A stretch of 64,000 bases of DNA from an uncultured Erysipelotrichaceae bacterium (lineage in GTDB: Bacteria > Bacillota_I > Bacilli_A > RFN20 > CAG-826). Within the stretch, counting starts at the first letter, position 1. Every line of letters begins with the position of its first letter. Made by a program: the position numbers and the translations under genes. Below, piece by piece: positions 13,953 to 22,918 of this stretch. Location of the stretch: the NCBI GenBank assembly GCA_902799855.1, contig CADCCA010000005.1:1-64000 (forward strand), in the 5' to 3' direction. The notes under the pieces were generated by a model. That model was not told the DNA's origin. It saw only the letters and a program-made list of their open reading frames with translations, and did no database searches.

Positions 13953-16701
13953 TATTAGTTACCTCGTTATTTTTGATTCTTTTATTAATCGCAATGTGAT
14001 TAAGAATGAACATACCACATGATGCGATTAACATGATACCTGCATCAATGATGATGAGAATAATCCAAGAGACATCTGGGATAAGGTGTTTAATTAACAT
14101 AAAGGCAGGAACTTTGATAAGAGCACCGACCCCGTATATCAATAACTGTGGTTTTAAGATCTTTAAACCATTTGAATAAGCAGAGGCAAAATATGAAGCG
14201 ATGGTAAAGATGGACCAGGCCGCAAACATAAAGGCTTTAAAGTAATCAACTTTAATAGTCTCTGCGCCTAACCATAAGTTAAAGACAAGTTGTAATAACG
14301 CGGCGATTAATAAAGCAACGACAGTGAATAACACTAGGAAACCTAAGACCATTTTCTTTGATCTTCTCATCCAGACATAGTCCTTCTTTACATCAGCGCG
14401 TAACACTAGTGTCCACATTGGTAAAGATATTGCTGAACCAATCGCTGTTAAAGCGGAGAATATCTTAAGATATGGTTCATATTCAGTGACAATAGAAGCA
14501 CCATAAGAACGAGAAATAATAACCTTATTCGTAGAGTTAATGATTAATAAGAGTATTTGAATGATGAAATATAATCCACCTAAGGTGATGATGCTCTTAG
14601 CGACAGGGAATGACCATTTCTTTAGTGTTGGTTTACAGTCTTTTAATGTCGTTGTAAATAAGATGATAGTAAGAATGATTAATGGAACATTAATAGAGAA
14701 GATATAGAAGGCAGAAACTGCCACTAAGGCATCTCCCATATTTTCCATCTTAACAACGCTGGCAAAGATTAATAAAAGTATGGTGGAGATAAGTGACATA
14801 GAAGAGGCCACTATTTCTTTTTGCAAGGCTTGATAAATATTTAAAACAATCTTGAAGAAGAATTCTAAACAGATTGAAATATAGGCTAATTTAAAAGCAG
14901 TTTGTAAAGTTGATAAAGGAATAACTTTTGTCGAGATATTTAATAAGTTAGAGAAGTCAATGACATCAATAATACGAACACCTACTACTAGTAAGACTAA
15001 TGTAATAGCGAGATTAGTGATATATGAGCAAGAGATGTATTTTTGGACATCTTCTCTTCTATTTTCATTAATAGCTTCCACTATTTTGTTCTTTAGACCA
15101 TTACCAATACCAATATCAAAAGTTAATACCCAAGATAATATTTGTAAAATAACTAACCAAGCACCTAAAGCAATCGCCCCATATGTTGATTGACCTGTCA
15201 CATCCATAATCGGTGTGAGATTAGCGAAGTATTTCACATATAACGGATAAGTGAATAAGCCTACCACTAATACTAATACTTTAATAACTAAGGAACCAGA
15301 TAAGTTATTGAATGTCAGTTTAGTGCCTGTACTTGATTTAGATACGGATGATGTTAATGATTCAGTAAATCCTTGTTTAACGCAGCTCTTTCTTATCAGA
15401 TAACTAATTGGATACATCGCTAATATCCAGAAAATAGAGAAGGCATACATTGGTTCACAGTTGAGCATTACTATGACAAAGCCTAGAACAAATAAGGATG
15501 TTCTTAAGTTATTTTTCTTAAAGAAATACCAGAATAGAGCCACCATGGAGACGATTAAGAAATAGACACCCACTAAACCAAATGAACCGATTAACCAACC
15601 AAATGTTGATGTTTGGGCAATAGAAACTGTATTACCTCTAATTCTTAATAGTTCATATTTCTCATCAAAAATAGTTGGTCCAAATCCTAATCCTTTACTT
15701 TCCAGGAATAAGTGCCAACCATATAGTGGCGAATCCAGTCTTGTTCTATATGAACCACCGCTATTCCCGGAAAAAAGTTTTGAAAAAGTTTTGCTAAAAA
15801 ACGGAACATTATGTGATGGATCGCCAAGATAAATGAAAAACCAAATAATTGCCGCAGCTAAGGCAAAAGAGATATAGAAAGGAACCCTTGATTTCTTTTT
15901 AGCAAAATATAAGGGAGCGGTACAAACTAGTAGGATGACGCCTGAAGTCGACAATGTAGAAATTATTGTTCCTGCGAAGACAATGATATAAATGATATTC
16001 GGTTTCTTTTTGATTAATAACTCAAAAACAATACCGATGATTAACACTAGTGAATAGATACCAGGTTCCCAGAATGGACCACAGTTACGCTTGATTTCAT
16101 ATGTGTAACCAAAATACAAGTCTATAACAGAGCGATATTCTATTCCGTTTACATTGAAAAAGGAGGAAGTATACAAAGGGACGCTTTTATTTTTAAGACC
16201 GATAAAGAAGAAGATTAATGAGAAGATCGCTAAGAATAATAGCGTTTTATTAAAGTATTCGACGAAAGTCTTAAATTTCACTGTTAAGGCAAAAGTAAAG
16301 CCAAAGGCTATTAATAATAAATAATGGCCCACTGTTTCTAAGGTATTGCCTTTGTAGTAATAGATGAGTGAGAACACTATTAAAGCGATGAGAGGAATAC
16401 CTATGGTATAGATGAGTTTATTCTTATAAACTTTGTTTTTAATTGGATGGAGGAAACTCTTATATAAACTAGCAGGGGTTTTAATAAGTGTTAAAAGAAT
16501 GAATACTGCGGTAATAGCGAATAAGATAATTAAAACAACCTTATTGAAATCACCTTGTCTAGATGTTGTTCTAGCGTGACCACTGGTGAAAAGAATGACT
16601 AACGCGATAGCGAAAGGCAAAATAAATTTCTTAGCAAAGTCCACTACTTTATTAATGAATGATACTTTTGGAGTTTGCTTAATCTCTAATGCCTCATCCA
16701 T
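13945..16701 (-). CDS. Fusion of O-antigen polymerase/ligase-like (Wzy) and flippase-like (Wzx) domains
   Basis: The 918-residue protein is almost all membrane helices. Residues 1 to about 445 look like a Wzy/O-antigen ligase protein, with a large outer loop containing GPFWEPGIYSLVL and STLSTSG. Residues from about 460 look like a Wzx/MATE-type polysaccharide flippase, including FDIGIGNGLKNKIVEA and about 12 to 14 helices. Wzx exports undecaprenyl-linked repeat units and Wzy joins them outside. The two are normally separate. No internal start is evident at the junction. It overlaps its neighbours by 8 bases on both sides, and it is the only flippase or polymerase in locus A. Confidence 0.75.
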   Translation of the reverse strand: MDEALEIKQTPKVSFINKVVDFAKKFILPFAIALVILFTSGHARTTSRQGDFNKVVLIILFAITAVFILLTLIKTPASLYKSFLHPIKNKVYKNKLIYTIGIPLIALIVFSLIYYYKGNTLETVGHYLLLIAFGFTFALTVKFKTFVEYFNKTLLFLAIFSLIFFFIGLKNKSVPLYTSSFFNVNGIEYRSVIDLYFGYTYEIKRNCGPFWEPGIYSLVLIIGIVFELLIKKKPNIIYIIVFAGTIISTLSTSGVILLVCTAPLYFAKKKSRVPFYISFALAAAIIWFFIYLGDPSHNVPFFSKTFSKLFSGNSGGSYRTRLDSPLYGWHLFLESKGLGFGPTIFDEKYELLRIRGNTVSIAQTSTFGWLIGSFGLVGVYFLIVSMVALFWYFFKKNNLRTSLFVLGFVIVMLNCEPMYAFSIFWILAMYPISYLIRKSCVKQGFTESLTSSVSKSSTGTKLTFNNLSGSLVIKVLVLVVGLFTYPLYVKYFANLTPIMDVTGQSTYGAIALGAWLVILQILSWVLTFDIGIGNGLKNKIVEAINENRREDVQKYISCSYITNLAITLVLLVVGVRIIDVIDFSNLLNISTKVIPLSTLQTAFKLAYISICLEFFFKIVLNIYQALQKEIVASSMSLISTILLLIFASVVKMENMGDALVAVSAFYIFSINVPLIILTIILFTTTLKDCKPTLKKWSFPVAKSIITLGGLYFIIQILLLIINSTNKVIISRSYGASIVTEYEPYLKIFSALTAIGSAISLPMWTLVLRADVKKDYVWMRRSKKMVLGFLVLFTVVALLIAALLQLVFNLWLGAETIKVDYFKAFMFAAWSIFTIASYFASAYSNGLKILKPQLLIYGVGALIKVPAFMLIKHLIPDVSWIILIIIDAGIMLIASCGMFILNHIAINKRIKNNEVTNNG

Positions 16702-17869
16702 TGTTAGTGTCCTCTTCTGGCTTTGTTTCTTTCTTGTTCAAGTTGAAAAGAATGAAAGCGAATATATAGCTGAGTAATGAGATAACGATGAAAATAGCAA
16801 ACATCGTCATCGATATATTAGACATGAATAAGCCTTTTTTAACTTTTTCTGCTAAATAGAAGGCTACTCCAAATTGATAACCGGTTAATAAGATTGAGGC
16901 TGGGATTTTGTAATATAACTTAACTTTGTTAAAGTCATAGAACAATAAAATGACTAAGAACAAAGGAATAGCTAATACGAATATTAATATCACTAAGAAT
17001 GATGCAACCTTATCGTTAGAGGTAATGTTATAACTTGGTAATAACGAATAACCGACTTTGTGGTTATTATCTTCATCATAACTACTAATGGTTAATCTAG
17101 TTTTATCAAAGCATAAATATGATTTGTTATAGGCTTTAATGAAATCTAAGAAATCTTCATTAAAATGAGCATCATCTAAAGTTAATAACAAATCGGTAAA
17201 ACCATAGTTATAGATACACGGGCTATTAAAGAGAATGAATTCATTGTCAAATAATGATGCGAAATGTAAGCCAGATTCATTAGCGACATTGCTTCTCACT
17301 ATACCAGCGATTGTATATTCCTTAGTGTCATCCAAAGATAATTTAATAGTTTTTCCTACTGCTTCTTTAGCGGTTAATCCTGAGATTTTATTAACTAAAC
17401 CGACAGAAAGATAAACACTGTTTTCTTTAGTGATATCTTTATATGTACCATATGAAAGAACAAATCTATTGTGTGAGATTAGTTCGTTATCATTCCACTC
17501 ATCATCATAGGCAGCATAACTTATTTGATATGTATTTTCTTCATATGCAATAGCGATATCATCTTTTAAGACGTACGAGACCGCTCTTCCGCCTTCTTTA
17601 ATACGATAGGCGTTATATTCATTTAGTGGGTTTATTAGTGATAAGCGTGATGCTTCACTTTCCCCGCCTAATGAGAAACGGATATGAACATCTTTTCCTG
17701 CTTCCTCTTTTGCTTTAGCAACATATTTTTCTTGGGCGGCAAAAGAAGAATTATTGACACCGTATATGATATTTCCACTTAGTACAAAAGAAATGAGCAA
17801 TAATACACTGAATATAATTGCAGGATTAATCTTATTGATGAATTTATAAAAACGACTATTCTTGAACAT
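16694..17869 (-). CDS. Membrane protein resembling a half MacB/FtsX-type permease
   Basis: The 391-residue protein has one N-terminal membrane segment (about 17-37), a large extracytoplasmic domain of about 240 residues, and three C-terminal membrane segments. That topology and segments such as VGLVNKISGLTAKEAVGKTI with TIAGIVRS resemble the MacB periplasmic core plus FtsX domain. A cognate ATPase is not encoded nearby. It overlaps the Wzy-Wzx gene (8 bases) and the upstream glycosyltransferase gene (14 bases), so it belongs to the same operon. A part in exporting or tethering the polymer is inferred from position only. Confidence 0.5.
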   Translation of the reverse strand: MFKNSRFYKFINKINPAIIFSVLLLISFVLSGNIIYGVNNSSFAAQEKYVAKAKEEAGKDVHIRFSLGGESEASRLSLINPLNEYNAYRIKEGGRAVSYVLKDDIAIAYEENTYQISYAAYDDEWNDNELISHNRFVLSYGTYKDITKENSVYLSVGLVNKISGLTAKEAVGKTIKLSLDDTKEYTIAGIVRSNVANESGLHFASLFDNEFILFNSPCIYNYGFTDLLLTLDDAHFNEDFLDFIKAYNKSYLCFDKTRLTISSYDEDNNHKVGYSLLPSYNITSNDKVASFLVILIFVLAIPLFLVILLFYDFNKVKLYYKIPASILLTGYQFGVAFYLAEKVKKGLFMSNISMTMFAIFIVISLLSYIFAFILFNLNKKETKPEEDTNNG

Positions 17870-18953
17870 CTGTTTCTTTAAGCCTTTCTATAAATCCATT
17901 TAGTGAGAAGAATGATTTAGCGGTATCTAAAGCATTAATAAACATTTCTTTACGTTGATCTTTTTGCTTTATTGATTTTATAAGCGCTTCTAATAAGCTT
18001 TCTTTATTGAACTCTTTTACTATGTAACCATTCTTACCATCAGTGAGATAGTTATCGATATCTGAAGTGATATTAGCGATCACAGGTCTCGCAAATGAAA
18101 GCGATTCAGTGAATTTAGTTGGGAAACCAAACTGACACGTTCTAAAAGATGGGTTTCTCATAATGATGGAGAAATCACTGGAAAGATATAGGCTCTTAAT
18201 AGCCTCACGTTTGACATAGCCATGGAACGCTGTGAATGATTTGATTTCTTTTTGGTATTTATTGAGTTTCTTGTATTTAGCGAAGAAGGCTTCTTCTTCA
18301 ATACCAGCGATATGGAAACTAAATGAATCTTTGTATTTCTTATTGAGTTCCACCATCGCAAGCATTGTGACATCTAGAGCATCTTTTTTATATGGATAGC
18401 CCGCAAAGATGAAATGGACTCTTTTATCGATTCTTTTCTTTAGGTAGGAAGAATTATCAACTTCATCAATCATATTAGGAATATGGACTGTTTTGATATT
18501 TCTCTTTTTGAAATATTCGACAAAGGCATTAGATATCGCTATGACAGTCATATTCTTTTTGACACTTCTTTTAATCACTTTGTGATTGAGAATTAATGAA
18601 GGATCTAATAAGCCGTATTTCTTCTCTTTAGTGTCATTGAATTCTACTAAATCAATGTACACTTTGATATTTCTTTTAATAGCGTATCTATTAATGATAT
18701 TGATACTCCATGGATCTAAGGTATCAATGACAAATTTATCAACATCACTTTTCAGTGTTTTTAGATATTTTCTAATTTTCTTTTTAGAAAGAGAGACATC
18801 TTTAACATGACTTAATTTATCATCATGAGTGTTAAACAAAATTACTTCTTGATCGAAGGCTTTATTAAATAAGACCATTAACTTTTTAATACGTTGATAT
18901 TGGGCTAATGTGTCATCTACTTTATGTCTAGCGAAGAAGATAATTTTACTCAT
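17856..18953 (-). CDS. GT4-like glycosyltransferase
   Basis: The C-terminal half shows the GT-B sugar-nucleotide binding pattern FPTKFTESLSFARPVIA, with glutamate at the position typical of the GT4 EX7E motif, and DGKNGYIVKEFN. The N-terminal half is a divergent acceptor-binding domain. Such enzymes add a sugar to a lipid-linked oligosaccharide on the cytosolic side of the membrane. The gene overlaps the next membrane protein gene by 14 bases and follows another transferase gene by 2 bases. The 365-residue length is normal. Donor and acceptor are unknown. Confidence 0.8.
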   Translation of the reverse strand: MSKIIFFARHKVDDTLAQYQRIKKLMVLFNKAFDQEVILFNTHDDKLSHVKDVSLSKKKIRKYLKTLKSDVDKFVIDTLDPWSINIINRYAIKRNIKVYIDLVEFNDTKEKKYGLLDPSLILNHKVIKRSVKKNMTVIAISNAFVEYFKKRNIKTVHIPNMIDEVDNSSYLKKRIDKRVHFIFAGYPYKKDALDVTMLAMVELNKKYKDSFSFHIAGIEEEAFFAKYKKLNKYQKEIKSFTAFHGYVKREAIKSLYLSSDFSIIMRNPSFRTCQFGFPTKFTESLSFARPVIANITSDIDNYLTDGKNGYIVKEFNKESLLEALIKSIKQKDQRKEMFINALDTAKSFFSLNGFIERLKETDVQE

Positions 18954-18955
18954 AA

Positions 18956-19939
18956 TTATTTATTAATAAACGATTTATCTGGATACATACCAAATAGTTT
19001 TTTGGTAAATGTAATTAATGGGAAAAGAAGACGGATATATAAAGGGGCAAGAACCGCTTTAGTGATATTCTTTTCAAATTGCTCATTAATCTTTATCTCA
19101 TTTGGGCCTTTCATATCTTTTGGCATTGGATGAGTTGGTATTTCGCAGAACTTCGCAGTATTTGGTTTTTTAGTGGAAGTACCACCATGAGTGCTATATT
19201 CATCAATACCGATATTTCTAATTTGATTGTATTTAGGAGCGATGCCGTATTTATCAAAGTATCTTAAGGATAACGCCATGTGGAAATCCCAAGAGAGGTA
19301 TCTCCTATGATGTTCTTCTCTATATTTTTCGCATCTAAAGCTTCTGATTTGTTGACAGTATAACCATCTACTTTCATAGGCTTTTTTAATCTTTTTACGA
19401 GTGGCTTTATCGTTTAGAACTTGGAAGTTAGTTAGATAATATTTATTGAACTTACTAGCCCAAGATGCCCAACCGCATGGAAGCATATGTTTGGTGAAGA
19501 CATAATCAGTATCTAGATATTTAGATTCACTTTCATAGTTCGTGCCACATATCCATAAGACTTTATCTTCATCTTGGTATTTATCTAACATTGTTTGACA
19601 GTATCTAAAGAAGCTTGGTTCAGGAAGATTATCATCTTCTAAGAAGATGGCTCTTTCTTCTTTTTCAAAAACCTTTTTAGCGCCCATCGCTATTGAATTA
19701 AAGACACCTTTATTTTCTTCTGCGAATTCTTTTATGACTTCACAAGGCCAATCAATCATGCTTAAGATTTCCGCCCTTGTTTTATTGACTAAAGCTTTTT
19801 CTTCATCGTTTCTACCATTATCAGAGAAGAGATATATCTTAGAAACATTGACTTCTTTAAGAACTTTTAAAATACGTTCAACAGTATTTGAACGTTTAAA
19901 GGTAAATAGAACAACTGGAATATTAAAAGTACTAGCCAT
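18956..19939 (-). CDS. Glycosyltransferase, GT2/GT-A-like, with LEDD motif
   Basis: The N-terminus has NIPVVLFTFKRSNTVERIL and the metal-binding motif AIFLEDDNLPEPSFF, which is typical of GT-A transferases that use an EDD/DXD triad. The Trp-rich segment CGWASWASKF is common in a subgroup of GT2-like enzymes with DUF-type C-termini found in capsule loci. Its length is 327 residues. It lies 2 bases before the GT4 gene and 10 bases after the GT2 gene, all in one operon. It should act on the cytosolic face of the membrane in repeat-unit assembly. Substrates are not deducible. Confidence 0.75.
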   Translation of the reverse strand: MASTFNIPVVLFTFKRSNTVERILKVLKEVNVSKIYLFSDNGRNDEEKALVNKTRAEILSMIDWPCEVIKEFAEENKGVFNSIAMGAKKVFEKEERAIFLEDDNLPEPSFFRYCQTMLDKYQDEDKVLWICGTNYESESKYLDTDYVFTKHMLPCGWASWASKFNKYYLTNFQVLNDKATRKKIKKAYESRWLYCQQIRSFRCEKYREEHHRRYLSWDFHMALSLRYFDKYGIAPKYNQIRNIGIDEYSTHGGTSTKKPNTAKFCEIPTHPMPKDMKGPNEIKINEQFEKNITKAVLAPLYIRLLFPLITFTKKLFGMYPDKSFINK

Positions 19940-19949
19940 AAAGGTTACC

Positions 19950-20780
19950 TTATTTAGATTTCTTTTTCTTGCTTCTTAATAACTTAGTTAATAACCAGTT
20001 AGGGGCAAATCTCATGAATTGTTGACCCCAGAAAACATATAGATAGTCTCCATAAGAGATTTCTTTTCTTTTGAGTTTTAATTTAGCAGTATTGATGGTA
20101 CTTCTTCTATATAGCTTACTTTTTCTACGTTTGAAGTTATCTTTATTAGCGCGGTACAAAAGTAATGATTCAGGAATGTTTTCTGCAATACAGCCTATTC
20201 CTATCATTCTAGAGAATAAGTCCATATCTTCGATGTTACCATTGGAAGAGTAACTTCCTGCTCTTTGGACTTCGCTCTTTTTGAACATCACTGTTGGATG
20301 GTTGAAGGCATTACGTCTTCTGATGAACTTTTTGATGTCTTCATATTTTGAAGGCACAACTCTTGAAGAGACGATTTGATTTGGATCTTCTGAGAATTCA
20401 TCCATATTAGTGCCTGCGATTGCAAGATTTGGGTTTTTATCAAATAGTTCTAAAAGTCTTTCACATCTACTTGGTAAAGAGATGTCATCAGCGTCCATTC
20501 TTGCGACCAGTTCGTTCTTACAGTTTTTTAAACCAAAGTCGAGGGCGGCGCCTAGACCACTGTTTTGTTCTAGGCCAGCAATATTGATGTGATTATCTTT
20601 TTTGGAAGCGTATTTATTTAATAGTTCATCAAGTTCTTCATTTAATGGACCATCTTTAACAATGACAAAATCATCAGATTTAACTGATTGATTAAGCATG
20701 CTTTCGATACTTAATATTAGATACTCTTTTTTATCTTTGTGATAAACTGGTAGAAGAATTGAATAGTTTCTTTCGCTCAT
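19950..20780 (-). CDS. GT2 family glycosyltransferase
   Basis: A classical GT-A transferase: YSILLPVYHKDKKEYL at the N-terminus, then VIVKDGP, NSGLGAALDFGL and the DXD motif MDADDISLPSR. The start is taken at the ATG at 20780. An in-frame ATG at 20789 touches the foot of a 10-bp hairpin, which makes it a poor start. It is the first gene of the operon that runs to about 11,150 and has a TATAAT box 56 bases upstream. The sugar donor is unknown. Related enzymes in capsule loci make beta-linked glucose, galactose or hexosamine bonds. Confidence 0.85.
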   Translation of the reverse strand: MSERNYSILLPVYHKDKKEYLILSIESMLNQSVKSDDFVIVKDGPLNEELDELLNKYASKKDNHINIAGLEQNSGLGAALDFGLKNCKNELVARMDADDISLPSRCERLLELFDKNPNLAIAGTNMDEFSEDPNQIVSSRVVPSKYEDIKKFIRRRNAFNHPTVMFKKSEVQRAGSYSSNGNIEDMDLFSRMIGIGCIAENIPESLLLYRANKDNFKRRKSKLYRRSTINTAKLKLKRKEISYGDYLYVFWGQQFMRFAPNWLLTKLLRSKKKKSK

Positions 20781-20789
20781 AATATACAT

Positions 20790-20841
20790 AAAGACATCAT
20801 TAGTTATTAGTGATGTCTTTTTCGTATTGTATTATATTATA
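20790..20841 (-). promoter_or_regulatory. Promoter and 5' leader hairpin for the locus A glycosyltransferase operon
   Basis: TATAAT on the minus strand at 20836-20841 gives an expected start near 20829. The first transcribed bases then form a perfect 10-bp hairpin, AAAGACATCA (20790-20799) with TGATGTCTTT (20811-20820), ending 9 bases before the GT2 start codon. It may stabilise the 5' end or act as an attenuator. A clear -35 box is not visible. Confidence 0.45.
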
Positions 20842-20948
20842 GAACTTTTATATAAATCTACCTAGTAAGATTTTATAAACAGCTATTTTTCGTTTTATTA
20901 TTGACGATTCTTAACTGATTGTCATCATTTATTTACATTTTTGTTAAG

Positions 20949-20972
20949 AAAAACCAGTCTTTCATGACTGGT
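20949..20972 (-). terminator. Terminator after the initiating sugar transferase gene
   Basis: ACCAGTC (20953-20959) pairs with GACTGGT (20966-20972), with a minus-strand T run. It lies 21 bases past the stop of the sugar transferase gene and separates it from the glycosyltransferase operon. Confidence 0.85.
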
Positions 20973-20993
20973 GAACTAGTACTAACAATGTCT

Positions 20994-21644
20994 TTATCTA
21001 GCGTGACCCTTAAAGAGTAGACCAATTGTTTTGAAGAACAACTTAATATCCATCCATAAGGACATCTTTAAAACATATTCATGATCATATTTAGCCTTTA
21101 AGTCTGGATTATGTTCTCTTTTCATAGCGACTTGGGCTAAACCAGTCAATCCTGGTTTGACCATAAAAGCACTTGGATTATAACTTTCTCTAGCCACTAC
21201 TAGTTCATCTTCATTAACAGCGGCACCTGGACGAGGACCGATGAACGCTAATTGGCCGATTAAGATATTTAATAATTGTGGGGTTTCATCAATGGATGTT
21301 TTTCTTAAAAATGTACCAAAACCGGTTTCCATTGAGGCTTGGACTTTTTCATCCATTTCTGAAGGTGGTACATATGGGTTTGCTTCCACTTTCATAGAGC
21401 GGAATTTGATTAAGCCAAAAACCTTCTTGTTTTTGCCTAAGCGTTTATGCACAAAAAATGGATGGCCTTTGGTCACAATTGCATTAACAATGATGACCCA
21501 CCACCACACAAAGGTAAAACAAACGATAATACCAACTAGTGAACCAATAATAGCAATGAATCTTTTCAACGCTAAATAGGCCTTTTGTGAGGCTTTCATT
21601 TTGTATTCAGTTTTGATATTTTCAACCATTGCTTCGCTTTTCAT
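20994..21644 (-). CDS. Initiating undecaprenyl-phosphate sugar phosphotransferase
   Basis: The 216-residue protein belongs to the WbaP/WcaJ/EpsL bacterial sugar transferase family (PF02397): one re-entrant membrane helix (about 29-55), then RLGKNKKVFGLIKFRSM, LRKTSIDETPQLLN, FIGPRPG and KPGLTGLAQV. The enzyme transfers a sugar-1-phosphate to undecaprenyl phosphate and so starts repeat-unit assembly in locus A. Its neighbours suggest UDP-FucNAc or UDP-GlcNAc as possible donors. It is monocistronic, with a promoter at 21676-21681 and a terminator downstream. A second, different initiating transferase gene lies in locus B. Confidence 0.9.
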   Translation of the reverse strand: MKSEAMVENIKTEYKMKASQKAYLALKRFIAIIGSLVGIIVCFTFVWWWVIIVNAIVTKGHPFFVHKRLGKNKKVFGLIKFRSMKVEANPYVPPSEMDEKVQASMETGFGTFLRKTSIDETPQLLNILIGQLAFIGPRPGAAVNEDELVVARESYNPSAFMVKPGLTGLAQVAMKREHNPDLKAKYDHEYVLKMSLWMDIKLFFKTIGLLFKGHAR

Positions 21645-21671
21645 TAGTGAGTGTTTTCGACATACAGTCTT

Positions 21672-21692
21672 AACAATTATACACTAATTGTT
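21672..21692. promoter_or_regulatory. Promoter with overlapping inverted repeat for the sugar transferase gene
   Basis: AACAATTA (21672-21679) and TAATTGTT (21685-21692) form an 8-bp inverted repeat. A minus-strand TATAAT box at 21676-21681 lies inside it. A repressor bound here would block the promoter. The -35 region is weak. Confidence 0.45.
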
Positions 21693-21719
21693 GTTTTTGA
21701 ATACGGTGTTTTTCAAAAA

Positions 21720-22916
21720 CTACTTAACAATTTCGAAAAATGTATCAGGTCTATCTTTATTGAAGACTTCATTACAAGTCATGATAGTGACAAGATTTTC
21801 TGTTTTTGAAAGATTAATAATGTTATGAGTCCAGCCTGGAATCATATACACGGACTCGATATTTTCACCACTGACTTCGAATTCAATATATTCACCAGTA
21901 TTGATATTTCTTTCTTGGATTAAAGCGTGACCGCTTACAACGATGAATTGTTCCCATTTAGAATTATGCCAGTGATTACCTTTAGTAATACCTGGTTTAG
22001 AGATATTAACAGATATTTGACCACAGTCTAATGTATGGACTAATTCAGTAAAAGAACCTCTATCATCAACATTCATCTTTAAACCATATTTGAATTTCTC
22101 TTTTGGTAAATATGATAAATATAATGAGAATAGCTTTTTAGCAAAGCTACCATTAGGGATTTTAGGCATCATTAATGAGATTGGTTGATTTTTAAATTCT
22201 TGGAGTAAATCAACGATTTCTCCTAATGTGACTTTATGTGTAACTGGAACAGTACAGTATCTACCATCTTCTTTTAGAATGGTATCTACTCCGTTGAATT
22301 CACAGTGTTGTTCTTTTCCTTCTAAAAGATCAAACATCCCTTCAACAAGGTCATCAATATATAAGAGTTCTAATTCAGTACTTCTATCATTAACAGTGAA
22401 TTCTTCATCGTTAGCAACTGCCCAGCAGAATGTGGAAACTGCACTGTTATATTTGGGTTTGGAATGACCCATGAGGTTTGGGAATCGATACACGTACACT
22501 TTGCTTTGATTCTCTTTAGCGTACTTAAAGAATAGTTCTTCTCCAGCGAGTTTACTACGTCCATATTCAGAATTACCAAATCTACCACTTAAGGATGCTT
22601 GAGTGGAACTAGATAACATAATAGGCGCTTTATTATTATGCTTCTTTAATGTTTCAAGTAAAGTTGAAGCAAAACCAAAATTACCTTTCATAAAGTCTTC
22701 TTGGTTAACTGGGCGATTAACGCCCGCTAAATTGAAGACAAAATCACATTTAGCACAATATTCATCTAGTTTATCTTCATCGCCTAAATCATATTCATAG
22801 ATTTCTTCAATATGAATATTCGGTCTAGTTTTGTTTTTACCGTCTTTAATATTTTTTAAATTATTAACTAAGGCGGTACCAACCATGCCTTTAGCGCCTG
22901 TGACTAAGATTCTCAT
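21720..22916 (-). CDS. capF: CapF-like NAD-dependent reductase with C-terminal cupin (UDP-FucNAc pathway)
   Basis: Residues near the N-terminus have the Rossmann motif ILVTGAKGMVG, and a YGRSKLAGE segment holds the short-chain dehydrogenase Tyr-Lys pair. The last 100 residues form a cupin with GNHWHNSKWEQF, matching the metal-binding His and Glu of CapF. CapF reduces the 4-keto sugar made by CapE in UDP-N-acetyl-L-fucosamine synthesis. The start at 22916 is favoured because it follows the capG stop by 2 bases and the longer form (22934) would overlap it. The gene order CapE-CapG-CapF supports the assignment. Length is about 398 residues. Confidence 0.85.
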   Translation of the reverse strand: MRILVTGAKGMVGTALVNNLKNIKDGKNKTRPNIHIEEIYEYDLGDEDKLDEYCAKCDFVFNLAGVNRPVNQEDFMKGNFGFASTLLETLKKHNNKAPIMLSSSTQASLSGRFGNSEYGRSKLAGEELFFKYAKENQSKVYVYRFPNLMGHSKPKYNSAVSTFCWAVANDEEFTVNDRSTELELLYIDDLVEGMFDLLEGKEQHCEFNGVDTILKEDGRYCTVPVTHKVTLGEIVDLLQEFKNQPISLMMPKIPNGSFAKKLFSLYLSYLPKEKFKYGLKMNVDDRGSFTELVHTLDCGQISVNISKPGITKGNHWHNSKWEQFIVVSGHALIQERNINTGEYIEFEVSGENIESVYMIPGWTHNIINLSKTENLVTIMTCNEVFNKDRPDTFFEIVK

Positions 22917-22918
22917 AA

